Assembly: GCA_013396915.1 (NCBI GenBank)
Contig: VWZL01002554.1
Span: 265,176-329,175 of the forward strand
From: Stercorarius parasiticus
Taxonomy: Eukaryota; Chordata; Aves; Charadriiformes; Stercorariidae
Length of the DNA: 64,000 nt
Direction: 5' to 3'
The notes under the pieces were generated by a model, which saw only the letters and a program-made list of their open reading frames with translations, searched no databases and had not been told where the DNA came from. The position numbers and the translations under genes are program-made. This document shows positions 21,371 through 33,976 of the stretch, piece by piece (the stretch's first letter is position 1; each line of letters opens with the position of its first letter).

Positions 21371-23606
21371 GTATGTAATGTCTTTTAACTCACACACATA
21401 AAAACATTTTCTGTTCTTTTTCTCGCACAGGACAAAACAGCTTCTCAGTATACAGGTTTTTAACTTTTATTTTTAAATGACTCATTCCAAGACCTCAAAA
21501 AAGTTTATATTGGGGAAGTCAGACCAGTAAAACTAGCTAGTAAAACTGGTTCAGGTGCAGTTCCGTTTCTTCCCAAACCAAGCTGTTCTGGTTCAGGTGA
21601 ATAAAGGTTTGACAAGCAATTGAGGGAATTGTGTGATGAGGAATAGCTCAGACAGCAGCTCTGATGAGTGCTTCCCTTTATTCTGTACTGGACATAAGAA
21701 GCGTGTATGCCAAACAGCCAAAGAGGTCCCTGTCGCAGGATGGAGATTTAGCTGAACTGTTACTCTGTGTCAGAAAAGCAAAAATACATGTTTCATTTTG
21801 GTTCAGTTCTGGATTAGGTTCAACAGACTTGAAAATAACAGTTCAAATTCAGTTCTAGTTCAAGTAAGAATGGATAATTCGGAGGGGTTTTGGTTCAGGT
21901 CTGGTCTGACTGCAAGTTTTTGGTCTTTGGAACAGGCATTTCTGGTTCTGACCAGCCCTTTTTTGGCTAACCCAGGGTCTTGGAACTGACCTTTTAAGAT
22001 TTATTTCCTGACCAATGTTGGATGACAGATATTTTTTGGGAGTGCTAGATTCACTGAGCTTGCAGAGTATGTACTGATGGGAGGTACACCTCTAGTTAGG
22101 TCGTTCAGCACAGATATTATTAATGTAACCACCCTGGCAGAATGCCATACATCCTGCACGTACATGAAGGGACCATGACACCGTGTGCCCTTGCACCAAG
22201 TCCATCCGCATGGCAGGGGCTGCACAGGATCCTGTGTTTTCCCAGTAGCATTTGCTTTATAAACCTGGATTTTTTGATCAGAATTGAACTGTTTCAATTC
22301 AGCATTAAACCATTTCCGTGGAGCAACTGCTGTTGCTGCTGGTGTTTCCCACTGGGTTTTGACATGTTTGTATTATACCTGTGCTTCCAAAAGAGGTGAT
22401 TACCAGCATTTGTACTAATTAGAGAGCTCATAGAGGAAAAGTATAGCATTTCTGTATGTCTAGAATAACTTAGCTTTTTTTTTTTTTTGGAGATCATACA
22501 TAGAAGACACTGTTTCTGAAAGTTGTGTACATGCATGATATAGAGAAGCAAGACAAGTGAAATAAACACAAATTAATACAAACCAAACAAATAAACTGGC
22601 AGACAATTTATTTTAGCCTAGCTGTTTTCCTTGTCTTTGAAACCTGTAATAGCAAATGTTACATCATTAAGAACAGGACAATAATAATGAAGCTATGAAA
22701 TGACTCCTCACTATGGGCTTGGTTTTAAAGTCTTTAAGATGGCCGTGGAAAAATATAAAGTACAGTGAGTAGACAATCTTCAGAACAATATAGGGTGCAA
22801 CGTCTGGGTACATGAAATCACAATTATTATTAACTTCATTCATAAATGTTTTATAAAGCACTGATAAAGAATAGTATGCTATATACATAAGTATCTTAAG
22901 TATACAGTAGAAGTCCCTCTAAGATAATGAAGAGAGGTTCATTATAAAGCATGTATTGCCCAGTTCAATTCTGCAAGTCTGATATTAATTAACTATCTGT
23001 ATCAACCTTCTGTTAATAGTTTTACTCATAGTTCTTACATAATGTATAATCAGCACCAGGTTGTCAGAGAATAGCAGAACTTGGAATTTCTCTTCACTCC
23101 CCTTTGCAGGTCATGGTCCCTGGGTGCAATATGTCCCATGCTGCAACCTGATGCATGTCACTCGAGTGATCTATGACAGAGGGAAATTTGCATGAAATAT
23201 AGTCATCTGGGGAGCTTGGCCCATCAGAAAAATGGGGCATCAAACTATTGCTCTTGCAAAACAATGTGCACATCAAAAAAAGAGACAATTTTAGAATGGA
23301 AAAGGAATAATAATTGGAGATCAATAAAGTGAAATTCTCCAATCATGGTCAAACTGATCTGAGGTAAAATACTGCATGCTGATTCCTGACAGAAAAGCAA
23401 CTGTTTCCAACAGTACTTGCATATTTTTTCACCTGGGAATAGTTCAGTTTTGATCTTTTGACTGAAAATGCAGCTTTCACACTTGGATGGAAAATCGCTG
23501 TCTAGTTGTGCTTAATGTAAAACACAACCATAATGTATCCTTTAGATTTATTTTAAGACATTCGTATGCACTGCTTAAAATGTTTATTTTCTGCTTTCTG
23601 CTTCAG
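21371..23606 (+). other. Intron 29 (2236 bp)
   Basis: A segment at about 21545-21960 has repeated GGTTCAG-like words. A T run lies at 22475-22488. No exon or known transposon is recognised. Confidence 0.7.
21545..21960. repeat. Degenerate GGTTCAG-word repeat region
   Basis: The word GGTTCA or a one-base variant occurs near 21549, 21593, 21799, 21819, 21892 and 21937, often followed by GGT or GTTCT. Spacing is irregular, so it is an old decayed repeat or chance enrichment. Confidence 0.4.
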
Positions 23607-23750
23607 GCAATACTTCAATTCATGTGTCAGTTCTGCAGTATGCCAGGGAAAACAATCTAGAAATTTCATGGAACATGCCTCAAGAGACTGAAAAGCTTGT
23701 AGACATGGTGCGCTCAATTCAACAAAGGGAGCAAGGTCCTACCAGACTAG
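23607..23750 (+). CDS. VWF: VWF exon 30: A3, central part
   Basis: 144 nt. It completes Ser, then NTSIHVSVLQYA, and ends with one base of a Gly codon (CTA G|GTGAGT). It aligns with human about 1724-1771 with one extra residue. Ser1731 and Trp1745 of the human collagen-binding face are kept (VSV and ISWN). The Asn-Thr-Ser at its start (23609-23617) is an N-glycan site that human A3 lacks. Confidence 0.95.
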
Positions 23751-26700
23751 GTGAGTGATTATGTGGGTGTTGATGTCTAAACAAGAGGGGGAAAAAACCC
23801 CCAGAAATGCTAAATACAGCCTGGCCCCAATCACTGATTCATGTCAGTGCTGTTGCAGTAGGATTCTTGTTTGGTTTTTTTTTTTTTTTTTTTTTTTAGT
23901 TCACTCATATCTTTACTATATGTACATTTCTTGGTAAAGGTTCAATATTCTCTAATAAATTGTATCTGTAGGTTACTCGAGTTAGGGTTTATCTTAATGT
24001 ATTTTGGAAAGAGGAAGACCTGTTTTTTTTTAGCCTTGAAGTAATTCTCAAGATTTGCATTCATTATCTTTCAAGCAAGCAAAACATAATTAAGAAGTAC
24101 AGACTTTGATCATTAACCTTTCAGCGTCAATTAGTTGATTAGACATTTAGCAGCAGAACTGCTTATGCCGACTTCAATAGCTGCCCTCGCCACATGTTCA
24201 TTACTTTGTGCTGAGCCAGTGTAACTGATCTAGTTGAAAAATAACTTAGCAAAACAGTAGTTATATTCTGGGTGGCTCGATTTCCTCATCCAAGTTGCTG
24301 CCCTGGTTCCACAAAGACTTGGGCTGGCACAAGGCTGGAGATGATGCCAGGGAGCAAGGATCACCTGAGGTGGCACCTAAGCTGAAGTGTTACTTGTGAA
24401 ATATCATCTTCTGTTCCAGACAACTGCATCCTGAAAAACGTGTCCACTTCAATTTTCGTGTGCTAAAACATAACACAGATTTCCCACTGGGTCTGTGGAA
24501 ATTCAGTACACACGCATGTATCAGTTGTAGGGTTCAGCAAAAAAATGATTCTCCTACAGCATATCTGATTTTTCACCAGATACCCTGAGAATTTTGTTCT
24601 TCTGGACTGGAACTACATTTGCTCTGGCAGCCACCTAGCATTAGGGTCCTATAAGAGTTGAGGAATACACAGATTTTTAGGGTCTTTGGCCTACTTAAGA
24701 CTGTAAAGAGTTATTGGTACAGAAAAGTGAGAAATAAAACCTGACTTCCATAGTTCGCAGGAGGATTAGCCATGATTGCTTTCTCAGCCTGGAGAAATAA
24801 AAATACCAGATGGCTGATGAGACTTCTATAGGCTCGTTGTGGGATAAATTGTTACGTACAAATAGATAAGTTTCACGAAGCCTTCCATGTAATGTGTATA
24901 GTAAGCCACACTGAATTACAGGATAAACAGAGAAAACATGGCCTTTGGGAAATGAAATGGGAGAGGCAGCCACATGACATACTCGTTAGTGATTTGTTTA
25001 TGTCTCATTGGAAAATGCTCAGAGACCACGATGAGGGATGTGGTATAATGAACCAAAATGGAATAGAGTAGAAGTAGTTCCTCCCAAATGAAGTAATGAA
25101 AATAAGTCACTGTGGTCCTGTCCTGCACCTTGTAATGTGTGTGAATTCGGCTGACTGTGTAGGAGACTCGGCATCCATGGGAAACGCATGGTCATTCATG
25201 TCATTCTGTCTGTGCTCGGGCCTCTGGAAACACAGAGGCTGCTTAAAAAGTGTAGATGGCTCAGTCTGCATGTTGCAGTTTCCTTGGTAGCTTTGAAAAC
25301 CTTTTCTAGTCTATGGAGGGCTTGATCAGGATTTACCTATCAAAAATATTGTTACCACCAGACCAGCACTGTTTCTTCCCATTTGTGCTGGCTTCCCTAT
25401 GGTAGAAACACGATGCTGTGTAATCCTTATTCAGTCTTTGCTGATCCAAATCATCCTATTTCGGTTAAAAAAAGCTGTATGTGCAGAGAGCACCTGTGGG
25501 CTCTGTTGCCATTGCTACAAAAGTCTTACTGCGGAAAGTGTTCCCTTTTCTGTTTCTTTTAACCATAAGGAAACTCCAGGAGAGAGATATATTTTATTCA
25601 TAAGACATCACGGAAAACTAGAGTATTTGAGGGCACAGGCAGAACAAAAAAGAGCAGCCTATACCACAAAGCTTTCCCATGCTTATGCAATACGATAACA
25701 TCAGGCAAATTTTGGCTCAAGTAACCTATTGAGAAGAAGCTCTGGGGATATTCAGACATCATGAAATCGTGTACAACTTTACACAAGAAATCACTGAAAA
25801 CAAAAAAAAGAAAACTAACTACAAGCAAGAGCTCGCTATATAAGCTTTCATTCAGCTAAAAGAGTGATCTCCGCAAGAGAACTGAGAATCACATAAATAT
25901 GCCTCTGTTCAGCATTCATGAATATTTAGGAGAGTCATAGGGAGCGCATTGAGCAATCCCTCCAGTAAATACTGCTTAACACTTTATGAAAACACGATTT
26001 TGCTTGCTCTTACACCTTTACTAAAAGTAACTCATTTAGGCTGATGTTTTCCATGCCCGCTGCCTGCCTCACACTTGAAATTTGGAGGAAGTATGATCTA
26101 TGTGGCTCAACTATATTAAAAGCATTATTAGGGAAAGAAATGTGTGGTGTCCCGTTGACCCCCCCCACCTCCACTTTAGGAAAAAATCTTTAATATTTTT
26201 TGCTGAAACTTTCTATAATTATTAACATAATTGAATAGCAGCATTCAGCTTGCCTGTCATGATTAAGAAGGTATAAGTGTTTCCTTTCTAACCGTCCACT
26301 GTGGTTTGGGAGGCAAAGGCCCACCATAGCACTCTTCTTGATTTAGATCTCTGTCCTGAGTGATGCGGTCTATGCAGAATTTTCAAAATCTTGCCCCCCA
26401 TCACCCACACACGGACATGGATTTGTCAGCAGCTGCCTGATCTAAGGGCTCCCATCCACTGAAAGACAGAGGTCTTCCTCACTTGCTCCCCTGCTACTGT
26501 TTCTGAATTGGTGGTGAAAGCTCCTTTCTGAAGCCAGCTTTAGGTGCCTACTAGTCTCTTCCATGAGCTATTTTAATTCACTGTGCTGGCAGGTTTTTTG
26601 TTTGCTTGCTTGTTTTTTTAATTAATGTCTTATAAGGTTTGTGAGTTGAATGCGGTCCTGGTGGAGCCCAGGATCACCAGAACCCCTTGGTGGTAAGAGA

Positions 26701-29700
26701 AACGTTGGATTTGTGACCTGTAGAGCCAGGAAAGCAGAGGAGAGGGTCTGGGGTCTTGTAGCCTGCTCCTTTCAGTGATGGTGGGCTGTTGGACTGACAG
26801 ATCCGTGCTGTTCATGAAGAGTTCAGCCATTCTGTTAACTGGCACATTTTCATGCCAGAATATCAATGTGCTAATCAAAAGATTAAAACATCCATCTGTG
26901 GGATCAGTTTGCAATAGCTAATTTGTTTCAAAATTAAAATAATCTGCTATTTTCAGTTTAAAAAAACCCACAGTTCGATGTCAAGACCCTAAATTTAGAT
27001 ATAAAGACCAGCTTCAGGATTATCATCATAGAGGGTTTTTCCTGATTAGACAAACCCTTGGTTAAATAGATGCAATCTGGACTATCCACAGTCCAGATAG
27101 CATTGGTTTTTTTTTTTTTCCTGTACCTCTTCAAATGCTGAGGAACCATTTCTTTTTTGGCTTCTTTTCCAGGCAGCTTTCAGTACTTGTGGGTGATTAA
27201 GACCTCTTGTAGTACTTTTTCTTTTTTGGTCGAGATGTTGCAGAAGTGTTAGCGAAACCACTGAGGCCACTTAAGGCACTGATTCACAAGTTCCCGGCAG
27301 GAACCTCCGCCTAACCGGAATCCCCTGTCTGTCACAACTCCACAGACCCTCATGGGGGCTTTATGTTTTATTCCTCATTTCAGACAAAATTAAAGAAAAT
27401 AATTGCAAAGGTTGCTTTTAAGCAGTTTCTACTTTCCCTGAGGCACCCACCAAACCATTAAATGTCTGTGCATTAGTTTATTTTCCTGTAGATTGGCTTA
27501 CTCTGGAATGAATCTTTTTTATTTCTTGGATGTATTTCAGATATTTCTAGGGCACCTTGTGCTCTTTCAGTTCATTGCATGATGTTCATAATTGATCCCA
27601 ATCTAATATCTGTGATTCAGATTAGCATGCCTTTTGACACATTTTTCCTCCTTTTATCCAAATCATTAATGAAATTATGCAATAAGGCAAAATCTAGTGT
27701 AATTCCCTGTAGATCCCAGTAAACATCTCCAACCCTGCTCAACAGATTGTCTTTTGTCCTTAAAGCTTGCTTATGTCCATTTAATCAGCTTTCAGTCCTT
27801 GCAGGAACCTCTACGTGAGCTATTCTGAATTATCACTTCAGAATACAAGTCTGGCTTGGATGTTCATCAAATGACTTAAAAAAAAAAAAAAAAATTAAAT
27901 TATTGAGCTAATTAGCCCTTATTGAATAGTTTTGTCCAAGGTAACCAGGAAAAGGTTCTTAGAAAGCCTTTTCTGACTGTCAGAAATTCAGCATCAAATG
28001 TTCATAGTCTTAGCTGAGAGGAGAAGACTGTGCAGTGACGCCATCCCTTCTCCATTTCTCCCTCCCTCCCTCTGTCTCTGTAGGATATCTTCTGTTGGCT
28101 TTGCTCTAATGATTATTCAAAACACAACTTTTGTTTTGTACTCCATAGTGTAGTTGGGAGTGTATCAGCACTGAAAGATGGGGAGAAGATGCTGTGCTGT
28201 GGTGGCAGCCTTTGGAATGACTGACCTGCCCTTTCTAAAGCAGTCCCATTAGATCAATGTGGTTTTTTTGGGTTGGTGGTTTTTTTTTTTTGTCTGCTTG
28301 TTTTCTTTTTATTTATTTGCATTTTTTCCCTGGGCGTTTTTCCTGATGACTAACAATCATGCCCTGCTGACTGAGATGAAAAGCTGTTGTGGGCTCAGTG
28401 CTCCTGCAAGCTAGGCCTTTTTGTTCAGTTATCCAGATAAATGTTTAGATGCTCAAATTTGGGAAGGGGGTGTGTGCGTGTGCATGTGTAAAATTAATTG
28501 TGTCTGTTATGCCTGTCAGGACCAGCATAAGTGTAATGTGTCAGGACGCAGTAGGAGAAGAGGGGGCAGGAGGTCAGGGACAGACGACCAGACATGCATT
28601 CCTCATTATGTCCACTGCCTTTGGGAGCAGATATTTTTATTGTGTGTCACGTTGCTCTCAGCTCTGTTATTCTGCTGTATGCGATGAAGGCTTTTGTCTT
28701 TGAGACTTCCATCTTGATTTCTCATGGGTTGTGTGTCCAATGCCTAAAATACACGTGAGTATAGAAGTCATTCTGCTTCCAAAGCCCATTTGTTGCCTTT
28801 TTCCTTTTTTTTTTTTTTGATGGTGCATTGTGTATGTGAGATACAGAAACCTTTTGTAACAATAATATATGAGACTAACATAATTTACTCCTATGTTCAG
28901 TATGTGGGAACACGTTGGCTGCTAGTCCGGACTTGGGGTCACATTCACACACAGTGAAAATCCTTAAAAACGTGTAACCCTTAAAGCCCATAGCAAACCT
29001 CCTATTCACTTCACAGGGGCTTATATGATACCCCTTGTCAATGCTAGCAACTTATGTTTTGGCCACTGTCACGTTTGCTTTAAAGACAAAAAATTGTTTT
29101 GTTGTTTTGCGGAGCAGGATTTAGGGTATTTTCTATTAGCATTTGTTTTCCTCTAGGGTCCATCACTGAAAAAAATATCTGATGGTGTGTTCCCACACAG
29201 CTAGAGAGATTTAAGAGCTAGCTACAACAAAAGGGCCTGGCCCCCCTGAGACCTCAGTGCTGCACACTTGCACTGCCTTCCCTTCTGCGGGGAGGGGTGT
29301 GCATTGGGCCTTCAGCAAGCTGAGAGAAGGGCCAAAATGGCTGAAAACAATGCACTACTTTTTGGGGAATGGCTATTTTTCAGACATGGTGAGTTGCCTG
29401 AGGCATCTGGCTGGGTGGGCAGCAGTGCTGGCTGCAGGGGACTGGGAGGGCATGCCCAGCTGGTGGCATGGCATCTGAGGAGTTTGGTATTACCCTCCCT
29501 GGTGAGATGTAGAAACAAACAGCTGAGAAGTGACAGCTTCCAGCTTGGAATGGTGACTTTCTGAATCCCTCTAGCAGGGCAAAAGTGTTCATTTGATCAT
29601 GTCTTCAGACACCTGGCTCTTTTCTCTAGAGCTGGCTTCAAAATAAGGGGAGAAATCCAAATTTTTTAGTACACTAAAACAAATTTTCCATGCGTTAAAT

Positions 29701-32383
29701 TGAGTAATTGTTTTTTGGGGATTTTGAAATAGTCCCTGGTTCTATTACAATGGAAGTTGATTTCTTTATTGGAAATTATGAAAATAATGGATTTTCCAGT
29801 TTACAGATATGTATGGAGGTTTCTAAAAATTTTCAGAATTAACGGGGAAATGGAGCTGGAGCAGCTGGACACCACACCAACCACAGAAAAGTCAAAGGGT
29901 CATTAAAAAAAGACAAACATAGAAATACCAAGTACTTTTCAAAAATGAATGAAAAATCGATTGTGATTCTTACTGTGCAAAAGTTTAAGCTAAAATATTT
30001 GGAGGTTAAAACCTGAAATACTTTTTTAGTAATTATTTATAGGACAAACGGGAAATGAGTTAATTTTCTGGCACAGTGACCATCCTGAAGCAATCTCAGA
30101 GATTGGAATATAGTTATATGAATTTTCTGTATTTTGTTTTATCCCTTAGTTATTTATAGGTAACACGCCATTCTGCATCTAACACCTACCTCTACAGATA
30201 TACAGAGTAACTACGGGAAAGCAAAACCATTTGTAGCAATGATTGTGAGACAGCTGTACAGGACATGGGTTAATACCTGGGGTTAGTTAATTTTTCTGGT
30301 CGGGAATAGTAGTTTGTGAAATGGAATTGCCATCACCCAATTAACAATGATTTGATAAATATTTTGTTGCAAGTAGAAAAACATTCAAAATTTTGAGGTT
30401 TTCACTGAACAAAAATGCTAAGGTGTTTTCATTCTCTATCTAAATATGACTCAGAATTAAAATGGGAATGAAAATCAAATGACTAGAACGGAATGAATCT
30501 ACACAGTTGGGAGAATTAAATAAAAGATAATCATTATATAGTGAGATCATAATCATTATATACTTTCTGATCTTGGTTGACATTTCCAAAAAGCATTTTG
30601 ATTTGAACAAGCACACAGCTTTCCATTTGAAAACTATTCCTTGGAAAAATACGCGACCCTTTCTAGACAGGAGGTTGCTAGTGAAGGTAATGGTGCAAGA
30701 TGGATGGAAGCTTATAGGAGAGATGCTGATGTGGATCCTATTCCTGCGATATGTCTGACAGGGCCTGCTAGCAGTTCCTGGTGGGTCTCAGCTCTTTAGG
30801 CATGGACATCTGTGTGGAGAGATGATGCATGAAGACGAGGCCAAGGCTCTGGGGAGGAAATAGTAATAATGATCTCTGGATAAGGTGGGAAGGGGGTATG
30901 AGACTGTCAGTCAGGCTCTATAAGGTATATGAGACAACAGGAAAGGATGGGGAAGCAATGGTAATTGAGAATGGAATGTCACTTCCAAACCAGTACTATG
31001 GCAAAGGAAACATTTAGGCCTTTTTCAGATACCTGTTCTGGGCTAGAGTCTTCCAAGGGATAAATTCTTCCTGAAAGCTTAATTAAAGCCTTGTAGAATA
31101 TCCAATTGCTGTAGCCACGTTATCTATAGTCAACGTGCTGTCAATAGTGCTTCCTAGAGGTGGTGCATACTTGCAGCAGCTTGGGAAAAGCTTCTTTGTT
31201 TTTCCATTGAAAAGGGGTGAGTGACATGATGAAAGAAGACATGAAGTGCAAAATGTTCAGATGTGCTAAGGTATTTTGGCAGTGTGCTGGTGAATTATCT
31301 ATGATCTGACTGCCAGTGTTTTACAAATGTGTTTGTTATTTAAAATTATTCAGTGAATTCCTCAGGCAAACATATTTCTGCTCCACAGTTCTTGCAGGTT
31401 ACTCAGAGGAACTAGTTTTTCAGGTATTTGTTATTCACCGTTCACTATTTGCCCTGAACGTCACATCAGTCACACAGTATCGTTGCTACTTCCTGACCTG
31501 GTAACTTCCAAGTCCAAAGGAGCTTTTAAGAAAGCTCCTGATCATGATTCCCGGTGTAAATATTTGTGCAAATACATATCTAAATACAAGTAATAGCAAA
31601 GTGCTCTCTTGCTGAGGTCATAATTTTGAACAAAAATTTGCCCAAGTGTTCACAAATGTTTAATGTAAGGGCAGCAGCTACCCATTTATGCAAATTTGTG
31701 ATTTGAGCTACAGTAGAATTTCTTCATGTGTTTTGTGGGGTTTGATGGGTTTTGTTTGATTGTTGGGTTTTTTGTTTGTTTGTTTTTAATATGGATCACC
31801 CAGTTATAGTATGGGTTAGTCTGAGTCTAGATTTCAGAGACGTTGCTGGTAGTAGGAGGCAAGATACCTTTTCGCACCCATAGAAAAAGTTGACTAAGTT
31901 AGGGAAGGACTAGATCTTTTCTGGGAGCTGAGCAACTTGTGTGTACAATTCAGTGGTCTGAAGTTGTAGATCAGATAGCCACTGGATGTCACTGTTGTTC
32001 TGCAGTTGGGAAATAAGTACATATTCTTCTACAATATCTTCTTTCCTTTTGTGTAACCAGTGGTAATACATTGGAAAAGGTAACTACTAAAGCGAGGAGC
32101 ATAACTTTATCCCAATGTCTAAGGAAAGGTGGTAAAATTTCCATTACTTAGGAGACTGGGGAGCTGAGACTGGTCCTCCTGTGTTGAGGGGCATTAATAG
32201 TATTGGCAGGTTCTTAATAGCTGAGACCTTTCGTGTGGCAGCAATAAAGCAGACATTAAAAGTTCTTTAAGAAGAAGTATTTTCTAGAACTGTATAACCT
32301 ACTAACATAAAGCAAGATTTAGTATTAAAGCCTTCCATGAGTTTTCTATCATATCTTTCATTTATCTATTCATTTCTTCTTAG
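23751..32383 (+). other. Intron 30 (8633 bp), the largest intron here
   Basis: Contains T runs (23876-23899, 28273-28292, 28806-28819), an A run (27877-27894) and one decayed antisense LINE reverse-transcriptase remnant (about 27540-27880). Open frames up to about 100 codons occur but none has a recognisable domain, conserved-looking start or splice context. I see no nested gene. Confidence 0.65.
27540..27880 (-). mobile_element. Ancient CR1/L2-type LINE ORF2 remnant, antisense
   Basis: The reverse complement of 27659-27726 translates to a decayed but readable reverse-transcriptase motif, QGITLDFALLHNFINDL. It resembles the QGSVLGPLLFNIFINDL signature of CR1/L2-clade ORF2, with 9 of 17 residues the same. 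The following + strand words (TTAATCAGCTTTCAGTCC) fit the same family. It is much older than the other CR1 copies, and the boundaries are estimates. Confidence 0.5.
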
Positions 32384-32527
32384 GAAAAGCCATTGATTTC
32401 ATAGTTCAGAACGCAATGTCGGAATCCCACGGAGGGAGGCCCAGTGCATCCAAGATCGCGATAGTCATCGTGTCGGGGAGATCAGAAGACAGCGTGGAGG
32501 CGGCTGCACTTTCTGCAAGAATGAACA
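32384..32527 (+). CDS. VWF: VWF exon 31: A3, MIDAS-side region
   Basis: 144 nt. It completes Gly, then KAIDFIVQNAMSESHGGRP, and ends with one base of an Arg codon (AAC A|GTAAAT). It equals human 1771-1819. Ser1783 and His1786 (collagen contacts) are kept in MSESH. The human VTD at 1800-1802 is VSG here (TCG GGG at 32473-32478), so the last acidic residue of the MIDAS-like site is missing. The exon is richer in CpG than its neighbours. Confidence 0.95.
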
Positions 32528-33495
32528 GTAAATCTTGTTTCGCTGCTATTATTTTTAAGCAGAGTTGTTGCTTTTTAAGTAATGCACTAGAACAAAGGAC
32601 GAAAAATCAAGGCACTGGTATGTTCACATAAGTTCACTGGATGGACTTACTGTGCGTAATGTTCTGGTAAGAAACAGGCCTGAGCAAAACCTGCCTGATG
32701 AAGATGCCTCTGAAGTACTGGTAAATTCAGGACCCATCTACAATTTAAGCTGAACAGCTTCCATAGGCTTCACAAATTAGTGGCATTTCATTTTCCCAAT
32801 TCCTGTGAATAGACAAGGATGACAGAAATGTGATCTAGTGCTATACATTCAATACTGTTGCAGTACAATGAATCTTGAAAGGTTCACTGTAATAATAATA
32901 AACAGGCAGAAGATTTGATCAGCTTCTGCACTGACCTATACAGGAATATACTTTGGTATCAATGTGTGCTGCGTTATATTTTTTCTTTTCTGGCTGTAGT
33001 CTCTATACCTCAGCTTCCTTAGGTGTTCAACTAAGGAACAGTGACTTCCTTTGTAGGTTGCTTTGGGAGCTATTGAATAAGGCATGAACTAAATAACAAC
33101 TATTATCTTTTAATTAAACGACCTGAAAATAGTCCAGTTGCCATGTAACTGAAGAAAAACCCCAACATATTGAGATTTTTTTACATTTGAAAAAACCTGA
33201 AGATATTGTCATTAAGTCTGCAGCTGCATTTGTTGACCATGCATGATCTTATTATACTTGGGGCTAATAGAGCTCATCTAAGCTAACACTGTGATTAGAG
33301 CATTGCCATTTCTGCCCGTAATTGCCTTTAGCAATTAAATGTAAAGGAAGTGATGCAAGTAAAACATGAAAATTAACTGTTGGAAAAAAACTTTTCCCAA
33401 TTCTTTTTTTTAAGAAGCAAATGAAAAAATATGACAACAAAGACCTCCTCCTCCTGTTCATTGCCCATTTAAAACCCTTTCTTCTCTTTTCCTAG
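32528..33495 (+). other. Intron 31 (968 bp)
   Basis: Contains a probable MIR remnant (32992-33115). No exon seen. Confidence 0.7.
32992..33115 (+). repeat. Probable ancient MIR-type SINE remnant
   Basis: ATACCTCAGCTTCCTTAGGT, then GTAGGTTGCTTTGGGAGC, then TGAACTAAATAACAACTATT follow the order of the 3' half of MIR (CCTCAGTTTCCTCATCTGT, ATAGGGTTGTTGTGAGGAT, AATAAATG...ATTATT). Edges are approximate. Confidence 0.42.
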
Positions 33496-33660
33496 GGGTA
33501 TCCCTGTTTCCAATTGGAGTTGGGAACAGATATGATGAAGAGCAACTAAAGACTTTGACTGGGCCATCAGCTGCTAGCAGAATCATGAAGCTTCAGAATT
33601 TTGAAGACTTATCCACTATGATCACACTGAATAGTGAATTTATCAAAAAAGTGTGCATGG
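33496..33660 (+). CDS. VWF: VWF exon 32: end of A3
   Basis: 165 nt. It completes Arg, then VSLFPIGVGNRYDEEQL, and ends KKVCM plus one base of an Asp codon (ATG G|GTAAGT). It equals human 1819-1874. The Cys equals human C1872, partner of C1686, so the A3 disulfide loop is closed. FPIGVG matches the human FPIGIG strand. Confidence 0.95.
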
Positions 33661-33712
33661 GTAAGTGCAATATAGTTGTAGCCTCATAAGTGGAGCAAAC
33701 CCCCCAAACTGA

Positions 33713-33976
33713 AATAGAATAGAATCATAGAATGCGTTGGGTTGGAAGGGACCTTTAAAGGTCATCTAGTCCAACCCCCCTGCAGTAAGCAGGAACACCT
33801 TTAACTAAGATCAGGTTGCTCAGAGCCTCATCAAGCCTGGCCTTGAATGTCTCCAGGGATGGGACCTCCACCACCTCTCTGGGCAACCTCTTCCAGTGTC
33901 TCACCACCCTCATTGTAAAGAACTTCTTCCTAATGTCTAATCTAAACCTGCCCTGCTATAGTTTAAAACCATTGCC
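33713..33976 (-). mobile_element. CR1 LINE 3' fragment, antisense to VWF
   Basis: Begins on the + strand with AGAATCATAGAATGCGTTGG (reverse of the CR1 3' terminal repeat), followed by TTGGAAGGGACCTTTAAAGG. Further on it has CAACCTCTTCCAGTGTCTCA and ends in TAGTTTAAAACCATTGCC. It is strongly 5'-truncated, as usual for CR1, leaving about 260 bp. Confidence 0.93.

Noticed and set aside
23751..32383. Nested gene in the large intron 30
   Set aside because: Frames near 25399-25698, 28421-28703 and 29257-29592 are short, overlap each other in several frames and show no domain or splice pattern.
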